Shown in pieces: positions 22,528-32,640 of a stretch of 64,000 nt of DNA. The position numbers were made by a program, and so were the translations under genes. Numbering within the stretch: the first letter of the stretch is position 1; every line of letters begins with the position of its first letter. Below the pieces are notes generated by a model, which did no database searches, was not told the origin of the DNA, and saw nothing but the letters and a program-made list of their open reading frames with translations. Origin of the DNA: Thinopyrum elongatum (Eukaryota; Streptophyta; Magnoliopsida; Poales; Poaceae); NCBI GenBank assembly GCA_011799875.1, contig CM022298.1:726980181-727044180 (forward strand). The letters run 5' to 3'.

Positions 22528-24098
22528 CACTACTAGGAAAAGGCTAATTAGTGGCGCACCTGTTTTGGCCATTAATGGCGCACTATAGGTGCGCCACTAT
22601 CATCACGCCACTAGTAACAAATACTAATGGCGCACCCCTGGTGCGCCATTAGTATACCAGACAATAGTGGCGCACCACATAGTGCGCCATTACTATGCCT
22701 AGAAGTGCGCCATTACTATCTGACTTAGTAATGGCGCACCACATAGAAGTGCGTCATTACTATCTGACTTAGTAATGGCGTACCACATAGAAGTGCGCCA
22801 TTACTAACAATTTTTTTTCTGATTTTTTTTGTTTTTTTCTTAATCTCGGGTCACTATGGCTTAATCTTGGGTCAATATGCTTAATCTCAAGTCAAATCGC
22901 ACTCCGTGGTCAAACTTCCCGGAAGGTCATCCATCCTCACACTACTCCAGCCTAAGCACGCTTAACTTCTCAGTTCTATCTAACCCCAGCACCAGCTCAC
23001 TTAACAGGCACTTGTTGATATATCTATCATATCAATCCTATTAAACCTTGTTGATGTCTAAGACTTTGTTCATGTTATGAGTGTGATGAAATTTTGAAAA
23101 AATATTTCAAACTACCCGGTCATATTACGTATCATATTTTGCACATTTTTTCCAAAAAAAAAATTCGAAACCAATTTTTTTTTCTGTTACTATTGGCGCA
23201 CCTAGCAAATGGTGCGCCATTACTAAGTTTGAAATTTTTTCCATTTTCCTCCCTCTAGATCTTAAAAGCCCCGTATCTTTTATTCTGTTAGGTTTTTGGG
23301 GATTCTAAAAATCTTCAACGGGGTTCGCCCCAGTTGAATTCGGATATAACTTTTCGAGTAGATGATTTTTCATATAAAAATCTTTTTCATCGGAATTCGT
23401 ATGCAAAAGTTATGCCCATTTTACAAATTCTCGAGAGATTTTGCAAAAAAGTCGAAAATTCATGTTTGTAAATTTTGCTAACAACTAGACCACATATCAC
23501 ATGGGAATCTTATTTTCTTTTATTTTTTTGACATTTCTATCATTTTTTTTTATTTTTTTTGAAACTGAAAAGGCGGTCCACGGGGGGAGGGGGGTGCATT
23601 TGGTGAATTTTTTGGCCACCTCAGAAAGTTAGTAGTGGCGCATCGTGGGTGTGGTGCGCCATTACTAGTTAAAACTAGTAATGACGCACTTTCGCCTGGT
23701 GCGCCATTACTAGTTTTGAAAAAAAAAATTATTAGTAGTGGCGCACCGTGGGTATGGTGCGCCATTACTAGTTAAAACTAGTAATGGTGCACTTTCCCCT
23801 GGTGCGCCATTACTAGTTTTGAAAATAAAATAAAATTTGTTAGTAGTGGCGCACAGAGGGTGTGGTGCGCCATTACTAGTTAAAACTAGTAATGGCGCAT
23901 TTCCCCTGTTGCGCCATTACTAGTTTTGAAGAAAAAAAAATGTTAGTAGTGGCGCACCATGGGTGTGGTGCGCCATTAGTAATATGGCCATTAATGACGT
24001 ACTTATATCTGGTGCGCCACTGCTATATAGCAGTGGCGCACCACATACATGGTGCGTCATTAATGTCCATATTAGCTATAGCCGTTTTTCTAGTAGTG
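22528..24098. mobile_element. Complete non-autonomous CACTA transposon, 1571 bases, TSD acc
   Basis: The left end is CACTACTAGGAAAAGGC and the right end, on the minus strand, is CACTACTAGAAAAACGGC. The 3-bp sequence acc flanks both sides (22525-22527 and 24099-24101), the 3-bp TSD of CACTA elements. The subterminal regions consist of the repeated motif 'taatggcgcac' / 'gtgcgccatta' in both orientations. There is no transposase, so it moves only with help in trans. It lies inside the integrase region of a minus-strand copia pol; the integrase frame resumes across the duplicated triplet. Confidence 0.95.
23628..23990. repeat. Three and a half tandem units of about 104 bases within the CACTA element
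   Basis: Each unit reads 'ttagtagtggcgca' ... 'gtggtgcgccattactag' 'ttaaaactagtaatg' ... 'tggtgcgccattactag' 'ttttgaa' plus an A-run. Units begin near 23629, 23733, 23840 and 23943. Each unit is itself made of inverted TAGTAATGGCGCAC motifs, so single strands would fold extensively. Confidence 0.85.
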
Positions 24099-24466
24099 AC
24101 CCCATTTGACTGAGGTGAATAGGGTGGCGTCCTCTCATGAATAATATCATGTTTGGCACAGACTAAATCAAACTCATTAGAAAAGTAATCTCCACCACGA
24201 TCAGACCAAACTCGTTTTATTTTCTTTTCAAGTTGGTTCTCAACCACTGCCTTATAGATTTTAAAGTAGTGTAGAGCCTTGTCCTTAGTATTTAACAAAT
24301 ACACATTGCAGAATCTAGTGGAATCATCAATCGACTTCATGAAATATTTCTTTCCACCTTTAGTCAACACACTATTCATCTCGCACAGATATGAATGTAC
24401 GAGCTCCAGTGGTGCCAGGTGTCTCTCCTTCGCAGACTTGTGAGGCTTACGAGGTTGCTTTGTGAT
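24099..24466 (-). pseudogene. Copia integrase core (same element as 20600-22527)
   Basis: A minus-strand frame reads HKSAKERHLAPLEL..., LTKGGKKYFMKSIDDSTRF, NQLEKKIKRVWSDRGGDYF and HERTPPYSPQSNG. It contains two of the three catalytic DDE acidic residues (SDRGGDY supplies the second). It stops at the CACTA insertion. The upstream half of pol (gag, protease, integrase zinc domain) is missing beyond 24466, where homology ends abruptly. Confidence 0.88.
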
Positions 24467-24917
24467 GACCCAAAAGTATAGGAGATCAGTGTCTACTTAT
24501 TTACAATACACAATGCATGTATTTAGTATACATGTGGAACATTTTGTTATACACATTGCACATTTTTCAAACACACAATGTACTTTTTCTCAAATACTTG
24601 ATATTTTTACATACATGTTGAACATTTTTTGAAACTATGCGTACATTTTGTTACATTGTATACACAATTTTATTTAAATTTCATTAACATTTTTTTCAAA
24701 CGCATGCATATTTATTTCAAATGTCATATACAATTTTTTTTCAATGGTACTTAACATTTCTCTATACAAAGCGAATGTTTTGCATTGTATAAACAGTAAA
24801 AAATGGAATGTCACATACGTTTTCTTGAAAGACAGGAACATTTCTTTGAAATGACATTTACAATTGTTTCGAATGTTTTTTTTTTACATTTTATAAACAT
24901 TTAAAAAAAATTATGTA
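24467..24917. other. AT-rich sequence without a gene
   Basis: Degenerate 'acatttttt' and 'acacattttg' strings dominate and no frame is recognised. The sequence resembles the repeat field at 25861-26352 and may belong to the same host repeat. Confidence 0.4.
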
Positions 24918-25011
24918 CTCCCTCCTATCCGTAGATGATGCAACCTCTATACAATGTAATTGTACATTGTATAGTGTACCGGCTCCGTTGTTTAATTTGG
25001 ATCAAAGGGAG
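24918..25011. mobile_element. Stowaway-type MITE, 94 bases, TSD TA
   Basis: The ends are CTCCCTCC and, on the minus strand, CTCCCTTTGATCC. TA is present on both sides (24916-24917 and 25012-25013). The centre holds a perfect 12-bp inverted repeat CTATACAATGTA / TACATTGTATAG with a 4-base loop (24947-24974). No coding capacity. Stowaway MITEs are moved by Tc1/mariner transposases. Confidence 0.82.
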
Positions 25012-25860
25012 TACATTTTTTAAACACGGGCACTTTTTTTAAATGTCACAAACTTTTTTTGCATGCTATCAATAGTTTTCAAAAATTACACTAACAAATT
25101 TTTGAACAACGTTTTTTTTATCAATTTTGTTGTTTTTGAAAAAAATATGTTTTGAAATATATGTATTTTGAGTATTTTGAAAAGTACTAAAACGACCATG
25201 AATAAAAGAAGAAGGAAAAAATTAACTGTTCCCGGCAACGTTGGTCATGACGCCATACGTGATGGGCCAGGCGGATTAGATGTTCTGCGCTAATTAGTAG
25301 GAGGGCCTTCGAACAGAAATAAATGTGGTGATCGACTACGTGGTTGCCGAATTCCTATTTGACGCTTATAGCGACGTTTATAGTGTTTTTTTTTGAACTG
25401 GCGACATTTATAGTGTTACTGTTACCACACGCACAGTCCCCGCAATGACGATTTATCGCATTAAGCGATCTTTCCGGGATGTCTCGCTGAAGGTTCTAAG
25501 GTAACTGGGCCGGCCCAAATCATGCGCGAATATATTGAAGTGAAAAGAGATGAGGAGAAAGGGAAAACTAGGGATCGGTCGCTGGTCTACAGGGAGTTCA
25601 CGCACGCTGCTAGCCACACCGCCCAAGTAACAACCTTAGTAAGTAGAAGGGGCAAGCTCTACTTGAAGCCATTTGAGTCGGGTTTCATTCTACATTTTTT
25701 TCTCCATTTTTTCAATATTTTTCATTCCTTTTTGCGTTTGTTATTGGCTTTATTTTCCATTTTCTTTTTTCTTTGATTTACTTTGTTTTTTTTTTGTTTC
25801 CTTTGTTCTTTCGATTTTTTATTCTCTACTTTTTGTATGGTTTTCTTTTTTCTTCTCCCT
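25012..25860. other. Unassigned AT-rich sequence
   Basis: 25012-25180 continues the 'acattttt' low-complexity pattern. 25230-25680 has normal composition with short frames only (for example 25522-25776), none recognised. From 25690 it grades into T-rich sequence. Confidence 0.35.
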
Positions 25861-26352
25861 TTTTTCAAATACTTCCTCAACATTTTTCAATTACTTGTTC
25901 ATTATTTTTAAATACTTGTTCAACATTTTTATATACATGATCAACACTTTTTTCAAATATATTTTTTGCGGATCAATATTTTTTAAAAATAATTGTTCGA
26001 CATTTTTAAAATACTTATTCAACATTTTTGAAATACTTGTTTAACATTTTCAAATATTTGTTCAACATTTTTATATACATAATAAACATTTTTCTCAAAT
26101 ACTTGTTCAACATTTTTCTAATAATTTGAAATACTTGTTCAACATTTTTTCCAATACTTGTTTAAGATTTGAAATACTTTCTCAATATTTTTCAAATACT
26201 TGGTCAATATTTTTATATACATGATCAACATTTAAAAAAAAATACTTGTTCAATATTATTTTCAAATACTTGTTCAACATTTTTCAAATACTTGTTCCAA
26301 AATTTTCAAATACTTGACAATATTTGTATATTCCTTGTTCGGCATTTTTTAA
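25861..26352. repeat. Degenerate repeat field 'AAATACTTGTTCAACATTTTT'
   Basis: Around twenty variable copies of a unit of about 21-30 bases, 'ttcaaatacttgttcaacattttt', are interspersed with 'atatacatgatcaacattt'. The spacing is irregular, so this is an old or slippage-prone array, not a satellite. The frames at 25673-26369 are translations of the repeat. Confidence 0.8.
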
Positions 26353-27290
26353 TGTTTTTTGAATTTTAATGTATATATTTAGAATATTTTAAAGTATAAA
26401 CAAAAGTAAAAAAAGAAAACAAAAAACATGAGCAATAGTCTTTTTTTTTTAGAAAAACATGAGCAATAGCTGCCCGCCACACTCCCTCTCTTTGTTTGAT
26501 TTAGTGGGTCGACGCGTGTAAGTCCCAACCAGAACACTCCCTCCCCCATGGTTTTGGGAAACTCCGAGAAGCTTCCTGGTCAGGTTTTAGGAAGCTTTTA
26601 GATGCTTCCGGGACGTTTCCTTTTTTAACCATTGCGTTCGGTTTTCATTCGGTGTTTCTTTTTTTTTTTAGTTCCTTTTTTTTCAAATGAGCAGACTATT
26701 TTGAAATTTCACAAAAAAAATTCATATTCGTGTTTTCCAAATTCATGAACTTTTTTCTGAAACCATTGATTTTTTTAATCCATGACTTTTTTAAATATCC
26801 ATGAACTTTTTCAAAATTCATGAATTTAAAAAAACTAAAATTTTCCATATTCCTGAACTTTTCTGCAAATCTACGAGTTTTTTTCAACTCCACTTTTATT
26901 TGAAATTTCTTTTTTCATGAATTTCCCAAATTCATTTGAGTATTAAGAGCATGGAAATTCTTTGTTTTCGATCATGACAACTTCCTGTAAGGTTCCTATT
27001 TGTTTTTGAATATGAATATATAAAGCATGTCAAATTTGTGAATGTGCCAACACAGTTATGTTTGGTTGAACACTTTTTAATTAATATGCAAATGTGTGAA
27101 TTTTCAGATTTTTTCCATGCAAAAACTGACTTTACATTGGTGGTGAATGGGTTGTGATTGGCCACTTTCTTTGGGCATGGAGCCACACTTGCAAAAGTCG
27201 TTGGGGAATTGGTTCTTTCGATCGAGCCTACTCCAGGGATTTTATTCGAAGCAACCCCCAGCTAATGTCCCCCAACTATTGGTGTCCTAG
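26353..27290. other. AT-rich intergenic sequence, no gene recognised
   Basis: 26690-26900 contains repeated 'ttcatgaa(c)ttttt' strings. 26510-26640 contains 'gaagcttc..gg..gttt' strings. Both patterns are low complexity. 27150-27290 is unremarkable and leads into the upstream region of the small gene at 27700. Confidence 0.35.
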
Positions 27291-27487
27291 TATTAATGTC
27301 TTGTTACCAAAAACAAAGAGGTATTTAATAACCAGTTGTCGACAACCTATATATATATTTTGGTATATATATTCCAATAACTCTTATGATATTATTAATG
27401 TCTTGGTATATAAAGAACAAGGAGGCATTTAATAACCACTTGTTGACATGATATATTTGGGTATATTCCAATAACTCTTAAAATAGT
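27291..27487. repeat. Tandem duplication of about 95-100 bases upstream of the small gene
   Basis: The two copies (27293-27393 and 27394-27487) share 'attaatgtcttg', 'atttaataaccа' (with an A final base) and 'tattccaataactctta'. It lies 0.2-0.4 kb before the ATG at 27700, so it could be a duplicated promoter segment. Confidence 0.7.
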
Positions 27488-27617
27488 ATTAGTTGACATG
27501 AGTTGACTGTTCATATAGATACAAAGGATGACAAGACTAACATTGGATTCTCCGTTATTTTCTTTGTGAAATGAAGATGCTCCCAGATTTGATAATGCCT
27601 CTACGTAATACTACCAC

Positions 27618-27624
27618 TATAAGG
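27618..27624 (+). promoter_or_regulatory. Possible TATA box of the small cysteine-rich gene
   Basis: TATAAGG lies 76 bases before the start codon at 27700, a reasonable distance for a short plant 5' leader. It is weak evidence on its own. Confidence 0.35.
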
Positions 27625-27699
27625 ACTCAAATAGAACGACAACATCAACCTCAAGGAATATCTAGCAAGGGAGGAAAAAAATAGGCATCCACACTTCTG

Positions 27700-28011
27700 A
27701 TGGCGCTTATCAAGAAGAACACAAATGCCATGTGCTTGGTAATTCTTCTGATGTCTACCACTTTGTTGCCATACGAGGCAACGGGGAGAAACAAAGGTAC
27801 ATTCATTTATTTAGACCAGTCAAATTTTGTATAAATATACGTAGACGTTGAGTAACTTGTGTAATTTATACTACATTACTAATTCGATATGGGATGCAAT
27901 ACTTCTTTGGGCGTAGGTACAACTGCATTGATAGATTTGTGCAAACCTGATCGGTTATGCGAGAACCCGATAGGATACAATGTTACCTTGTGTAACGTTT
28001 CATGCGAATAG
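27700..28011 (+). CDS. Two-exon gene for a small secreted cysteine-rich peptide (63 codons, possibly truncated)
   Basis: Exon 1 is 27700-27796, starting ATGGCG (good plant context). It encodes a basic N-terminus, a hydrophobic core (CLVILLMSTTLL) and PYEATG, which looks like a signal peptide. The donor is AAAG|GTACAT, the intron is 27797-27916 (120 bases, AT-rich) and the acceptor is GCGTAG|GTACAA. The intron is phase 1 and the frame is restored exactly. Exon 2 (27917-28011) encodes a short domain with four cysteines spaced C-X5-C-X10-C-X3-C and ends at TAG 28009-28011. One intron just after the signal peptide is the layout of plant defensin-like/LCR-type peptide genes. The family is not identified. 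A second Cys-rich frame downstream suggests an early stop. The mature peptide would be extracellular. Confidence 0.5.
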
Positions 28012-28025
28012 TCTGGCTACAGTTC

Positions 28026-28070
28026 TACAACCGCTATTATGAGAAGGGTAAATGCTGCTGCGCACCCTAA
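28026..28070 (+). pseudogene. Out-of-frame cysteine-rich tail after the small gene
   Basis: In the next frame, shortly after the TAG at 28009, the codons read YNRYYEKGKCCCAP-stop (stop at 28068-28070). Three adjacent cysteines close to an aromatic/Gly-rich stretch look like the C-terminal part of a cysteine-rich peptide. If so, the gene has suffered one nonsense change and one small indel between 28009 and 28026. The alternative is chance, since the stretch is only 14 codons. Confidence 0.35.
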
Positions 28071-28128
28071 AGAATTAATCGAGGTGCCAAAACGCCATGC
28101 TTGGAAGATATGGTGAATTTCCATAAAC

Positions 28129-28134
28129 AATAAA
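28129..28134 (+). promoter_or_regulatory. Candidate polyadenylation signal
   Basis: AATAAA lies 118 bases after the TAG of the cysteine-rich gene, on the same strand and at a typical 3' UTR distance. Confidence 0.4.
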
Positions 28135-28354
28135 AGTTAGTTTTGGCACGACTGTGCAGCTTCATGATTTCAGCAAAATGAATGCTATCCAAGTTATTTT
28201 GATATCAAAAACCGGGTTTCAAAGTTTCCAATGAAACGAGGGACGACTAATTACTGTGTCAGTCTCTCCTTTTGTGTTTACAATCCCTCTTACCAAAATT
28301 GGGTTTCTCCCTCTCAAGATCCAGGACCTTTGCCAAGCGCGGCGACACCGACTA

Positions 28355-28475
28355 CTTTGAATTAGCAAAACCATTCTTAATATCAACATAACTTGAATTA
28401 GCAAAACCATTTTCATATAAAATTAACTTGAAGGATTAGCAAAACCGTTATCTATCAAAATAACTTGAATAGTGT
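28355..28475. repeat. Three-unit tandem repeat of 35-37 bases
   Basis: 'cttgaa(gg)attagcaaaacc.tt' begins at about 28355, 28392 and 28427, with a fourth partial start at 28464. It is non-coding. Confidence 0.8.
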
Positions 28476-29534
28476 CCTCATTAATCACGTGGGTGCAAGC
28501 CTGGAAGGTCTTCAAGTACTGCTTTGCTGGCGATGAGCTAGCTCTCTTCCAAGGCCAAGGCCATGGCCATAATCGCTTAATTACTTTATTTGCTAGCACT
28601 GCACAATTGGAGATCGTTTGAGTTCATCAATTAGCCCCGCCACTGGTGAGGAGCGCGGACTTGGAATTGATCTCCTACTAGAAGCGCAGTGCGCGCTTTG
28701 CTGCGTCGCTTATGTTCTTAGGGTTGTACATGTTTTGTTTTTACGTGGTAATATTTTTTAAGTTGTGAAAAATTATTTACGTGCTAGTTCGTTTGGCGTG
28801 TGAGAGAAATAATGGATGTTTTTTTATTGAAGATGCTACACCTATGGAGACTTTACGAAATCATGGCTACAGATGATTGTTTCAATTTATGGTTGGAAAT
28901 TACGGAAAGAGTGGCCCAACGGTGAAAATCTGGGAAGTGATTGGTGGGGGAGTGTTTGCTATGACCAATTCGTAGTGAATCGTCCGTGAGTGCATCATTT
29001 TTCTTTTTTTATTGTGGTGTTTGGGTGGGTCTTTTTGACCGTGTGACTGGAAGGCGTCTTTTAATTAAATACAAATACACTAGAAAATTATCTATGTTGT
29101 TGGCCGCGTGTGTTATGCTGATGCTAAATGTGTCAAAGTCCACATTTCCTTTTTGTCAACGAAGGCCGACATCACCCAAACACTTACCAAGGGACTCATT
29201 CATCGAGAGATCCCACCACGAAGCTCAGGCCAACGACACAATCGATTTGTGTATCCAATCCAAATTGAAGACCTCACTTGAATGAGGTGCTTGAAAATTA
29301 GAGACCTTAATGAAGTTGGAGATTTCATTGGGCCACAACTAAGGATTGACCGAGTCAAACCAAGGATTAAAATTGTATACCTCAATCGAATGGGAGAGCT
29401 CTAAAATTAAGGATCATAGTGTATTAAAAAATTGAATGAGAGCTCCTTGTGAAATTGTTGATCCGATTAAAATTGGGTGACCAATTCTAAATTGGAGACC
29501 TCAATTCATTGTGAGGCCTTTAAAACTAGGGAGC
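28476..29534. other. No gene recognised
   Basis: Mixed composition with short frames only (for example 28986-29285). Several 'ggagacctcaatt' / 'ggagagctctaaaatta' strings between 29290 and 29530 suggest degenerate short repeats. No element ends found. Confidence 0.35.
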
Positions 29535-29537
29535 TTA

Positions 29538-30351
29538 GGGTCTGTTGTGAAACCATCTAATTTTTCCAAAACTTCTCATATTTAGCTCCTTATGTCGCTT
29601 CTCACTTCAGCTGGCGATCTCGAAATGTTCTGGAGTTGCTATAGCTTCTCCCAGTGCCTGGATGACATGGCAGCCCAGCTGGGGCGCTCAAGGCCTGCTT
29701 GCTGCCACCTTGGGCTGGCAGGAAAGAGCCCATTTCGGGCCAAGCTCGCAAGCCGATGGGGACGAAAGAGGTGTACAGAGCCATGACACTGGACCGATGG
29801 GACACAGAGGAGAAGGGGACGAACTCGCCTTGTGGTTTGTGCCCGGTCGTCCCAATGCTGCTCGTGGTTCAGAGGATCAGGGCTAGCTCCTCCGAACGTC
29901 AATGGCGTCCGGGCTAGCACCTCAGAGCCATGGGGTCGCAGCTCCTGGCACCCCGCGCGATTCGCGTCGCCGACGATTCGATCCGGTGGAAAACAAGCTG
30001 GGACGGCCGGATCTGTAGGCAGATGCGAGGATCCGGCCGGCGAGGGGGGCAGCCGGGCGCGGCGGCGGGGAACGGCGGCCGTTAGGGTGAGGGGAGAGAC
30101 GAGGGAGAGGGTAGATGTGAGAGAGCGGTTCTGTTTGCGGGTTCGATCGGGGGATGAGGTGCTGAATCGTTTTCTTAGCGGTGGCATACGGTCGTAAATA
30201 ACTTGAGCTTCAGATTCACAAAAACGTGGAGCTAGGAATCGGTAGCTTCAGAAAAATGCACTACAGCCCATCGTAGCTTCCTGAATTTCAGCTTCGTGAA
30301 ACAAGCCCAAATTTTCAGAAGTTTGGAGTGGGAGGATTTCACAACAGGCCC
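29538..30351. mobile_element. Complete non-autonomous PIF/Harbinger-type element, 814 bases, TSD TTA
   Basis: The left end is GGGTCTGTTGTGAAA and the right end, on the minus strand, is GGGCCTGTTGTGAAA. TTA flanks both sides (29535-29537 and 30352-30354), the usual TSD of PIF/Harbinger and Tourist elements. The first 90 and last 170 bases are AT-richer. The core 29640-30190 is strongly GC-rich and open on the minus strand for 182 codons (30187-29639). That pattern suggests a captured host fragment. The predicted protein has no motif I can name. Confidence 0.83.
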
Positions 30352-30354
30352 TTA

Positions 30355-30885
30355 GTGTTATAGAGGATTACTTACTCCAAGCTTGTATTCACCCTTCTGG
30401 TATTCTTACTCACGCATAGAATAAATTGCCCAACAGCGCAACGACCAACCGTCGCCGAATCCCTGCTTGCACCATGCATGTGTACGCGCAGTGCACCATG
30501 TCTGTCATTAATCTCAATAAAATAAAAGATATCTCTATATTTCGATAGATGTTGTTCATCGGTACAATGTAGTAGTAAAATTTCTACCGACTGTATGCCT
30601 TTCTATTGGGCTTAAACTTTTTTTTTCTTTTCCTTTAATGTTGGTAAGTCTGGTTTTCCACTGTGGGCCTGTTAGGCTAGCAAAGCCCAGATCGCTGATT
30701 TGAATGTCACACGGTCAGCTTTTCCATCGGCATCCATTAAGTTTTAGCACCACATCGCCTAATCAAGGCAAACCGGATCTCTTTATATTCTGCTTCCCAG
30801 ACATTGTGGTCACCACGTGACACACGTGGTAAGCAATCCAAACTATTTATGAACAAACAAATCGGTCTTGTTTCAACTGTGAATG
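30355..30885. other. No gene recognised
   Basis: Unremarkable intergenic sequence leading into the tandem array. No long frame or repeat. Confidence 0.35.
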
Positions 30886-31449
30886 CTACAGTCTTCAGCT
30901 TGCAGCATCACATACTACCACTCCTACATGGTGTGCTTGCTTTTTTTTTCCCCTGTACTGCATCTCCATCCAGGGAAGACCATTTGCTTTCTAAGGTGAG
31001 TGATTTAACAATAATACTAGATTCATGCTGCAGTCTTCAGCTTGCAGCATCACATACTACCACTCCTACATGGTGTGCTTGCTTTTTTTTCCCTGTACTG
31101 CATCTCCATCCAGGGAAGACCATTTGCTTTCTAAGGTGAGTGATTTAACAATAATACTAGATTCATGCTGCAGTCTTCAGCTTGCAGCATCACATACTAC
31201 CACTCCTACATGGTGTGCTTGCTTTTTTTTCCCCTGTACTGCATCTCCATCCAGGGAAGGCCATTTGCTTTCTAAGGTGAGTGATTTAACAATAATACTA
31301 GATTCATGCTGCAGTCTTCAGCTTGCAGCATCACATACTACCACTCCTACATGGTGTGCTTGCTTTTTTTCCCCCTGTACTGCATCTCCATCCAGGGAAG
31401 GCCATTTGCTTTCTAAGGTGAGTGATTTAACAATAATACTAGATTCATG
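30886..31449. repeat. Four-copy tandem repeat, unit 140-142 bases
   Basis: Units start at 30886, 31028, 31168 and 31309 with 'ct(a/g)cagtcttcagcttgca' and end 'aatactagattcatg'. Copies are nearly identical. They differ in a T/C run (T9C4, T8C3, T8C4, T7C5) and at one site ('gaagacc' in units 1-2, 'gaaggcc' in 3-4). Each unit contains 'ctaaggtgagtga', a good splice-donor-like string. A 155-codon frame across the units is a by-product of unit length, not a protein. Confidence 0.95.
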
Positions 31450-31620
31450 GGGATGTTTCAACGGACTTCATGGGATGAAGAACGGGGCCTAATTTAATTG
31501 GCCCCGTGATTTTAAGTGGTGGTGCCTGTCCTACTTAACTAGATCACAACCATTAATCTTTAATTAGCCCATAAGTCCCCATGTGTGTAGCATTACTCCT
31601 GATTTAATTGATCCATCATC
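31450..31620. other. Short unassigned segment
   Basis: No frame. The flank 'caacggacttcatgggatg' follows the array directly. Confidence 0.3.
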
Positions 31621-32110
31621 GGGTCAGTGGGACATGGACCTTGTTGAGCAAACCTTTTGGCTCATTGATGCGGTTAGGGTTCTTGCTATACCCCTATCGA
31701 CAAACGACATGACCGATTTTATTGCTTAGAGTCTGAGCAAGCATGGGAACTTTAATGTTAAATCGGCTTACCAAACTGTCTGGGATTACCAACATGGACG
31801 TAAACTATGGAGAACTGATGGTTTGGGCGCCACTAGTGCTAACCTAACATGGCAAAAAGTTTGGAAACTCAACTGTCCCGCGAAGGTAAAAAATATTTCT
31901 TTGACGAACACTACATGGAACATTGCCTTGTAATGTTGTTCTTGGAAATTGTTATATACCTGTTCGGCCGGCATGTCCAGCATGTGGCCAGAGTGCGGAA
32001 GATGTTTTCCATGTGTTGTTCCAATGCAAAAAAAGCCAAGGAAGCGTGGCGCCTCCTTAGACTGGAGGATGTTATAGCGCATGCGTGCGAAGTGGATCGA
32101 GCGGGGGAAG
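31621..32110 (+). pseudogene. LINE (L1-type) 3' fragment with reverse-transcriptase zinc-binding domain
   Basis: In one plus frame: WDMDLVEQTFWLIDAVRVLAIPLS, then a TAG at 31727-31729, then SKHGNFNVKSAYQTVWDY and LTWQKVWKLNCPAKVK. This is the 'W..IW.L..PPKVK..' pattern of the zf-RVT domain at the C-terminus of plant LINE proteins. After a frameshift, CGRHVQHVARVRK-like and CKKAKEAW-like residues ('CSNAKKAKEAWRLL') complete the Cys-rich part. It is truncated at 32110 by an LTR and carries stops and frameshifts, so it is not functional. Confidence 0.8.
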
Positions 32111-32573
32111 TGACGGTGTCCTAGACTAAGGGGTGCTAACTTGTACGGCCCGCTGTCCATGGGCCGAGTCAAAGGCGAAGGACTACTGAAGCTACAAACC
32201 TCAGCATGATCAAGATGGAAATCTCCGAAGACTTGGCATGTACTTCAAGGATTACTTTGTAGTCGGCATATTGACAACCGACCTTGTGTACAACCTATGT
32301 ATACCCTCGGTGCATATATAAGCCGAGGGCTTTAGTTTTTAGAGGCACGATTACCATCCTTAGGGTTTAAAACACAATCATACGATCTCGAGGTAGATCA
32401 TTTGTACACTATACTCCATCACATCAATACAATCAAAGCAGGACGTAGGGTTTTACCTCTTCGAGAGGGCCCGACCTGGGTAAACATCATCTCCCTTTGC
32501 CCCCTGTTACCATTGTTCCTAGACCAACAGCTTGGAACCCCCTATCCGAGATCAACAGGTTTCTGTAGCGACA
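32111..32573 (+). repeat. LTR of a gypsy-type element, with primer site after it
   Basis: It begins TGACGGTGTCCTAGAC and ends ...GCGACA, followed by TTGGTGGCCC. It parallels the 5' LTR at 60375-60845 in landmarks: 'cctctccgagagggcccga'-like, 'cctgggtaaacatc', 'ctgttacca', 'accccctatccgagatc' and a TATA-like 'gcatatataagcc'. The flanking 5-mers (ggaag and ttggt) differ, so this is not a solo LTR. It is a truncated element whose interior is lost soon after the primer site. Confidence 0.8.
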
Positions 32574-32640
32574 TTGGTGGCCCATGCAGTGTGTGGTCAA
32601 AAAGGATCAATGGCTCGTCTTCAGATCAATAGCGACATCG

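Noticed and set aside
25673..26369. Phe/Ile-rich frames as membrane proteins
   Set aside because: They are translations of the 'TTGTTCAACATTTTT' repeat field and have no conserved start or order.
31025..31492. 155-codon frame across the tandem array as a repeat protein
   Set aside because: The frame stays open only because unit lengths vary by one base in the T/C run. The units contain a splice-donor-like string and no start shared by all copies.
32111..32573. Solo LTR
   Set aside because: The flanking 5-mers do not match and a primer-site-like sequence follows the right end, so it is a truncated element.
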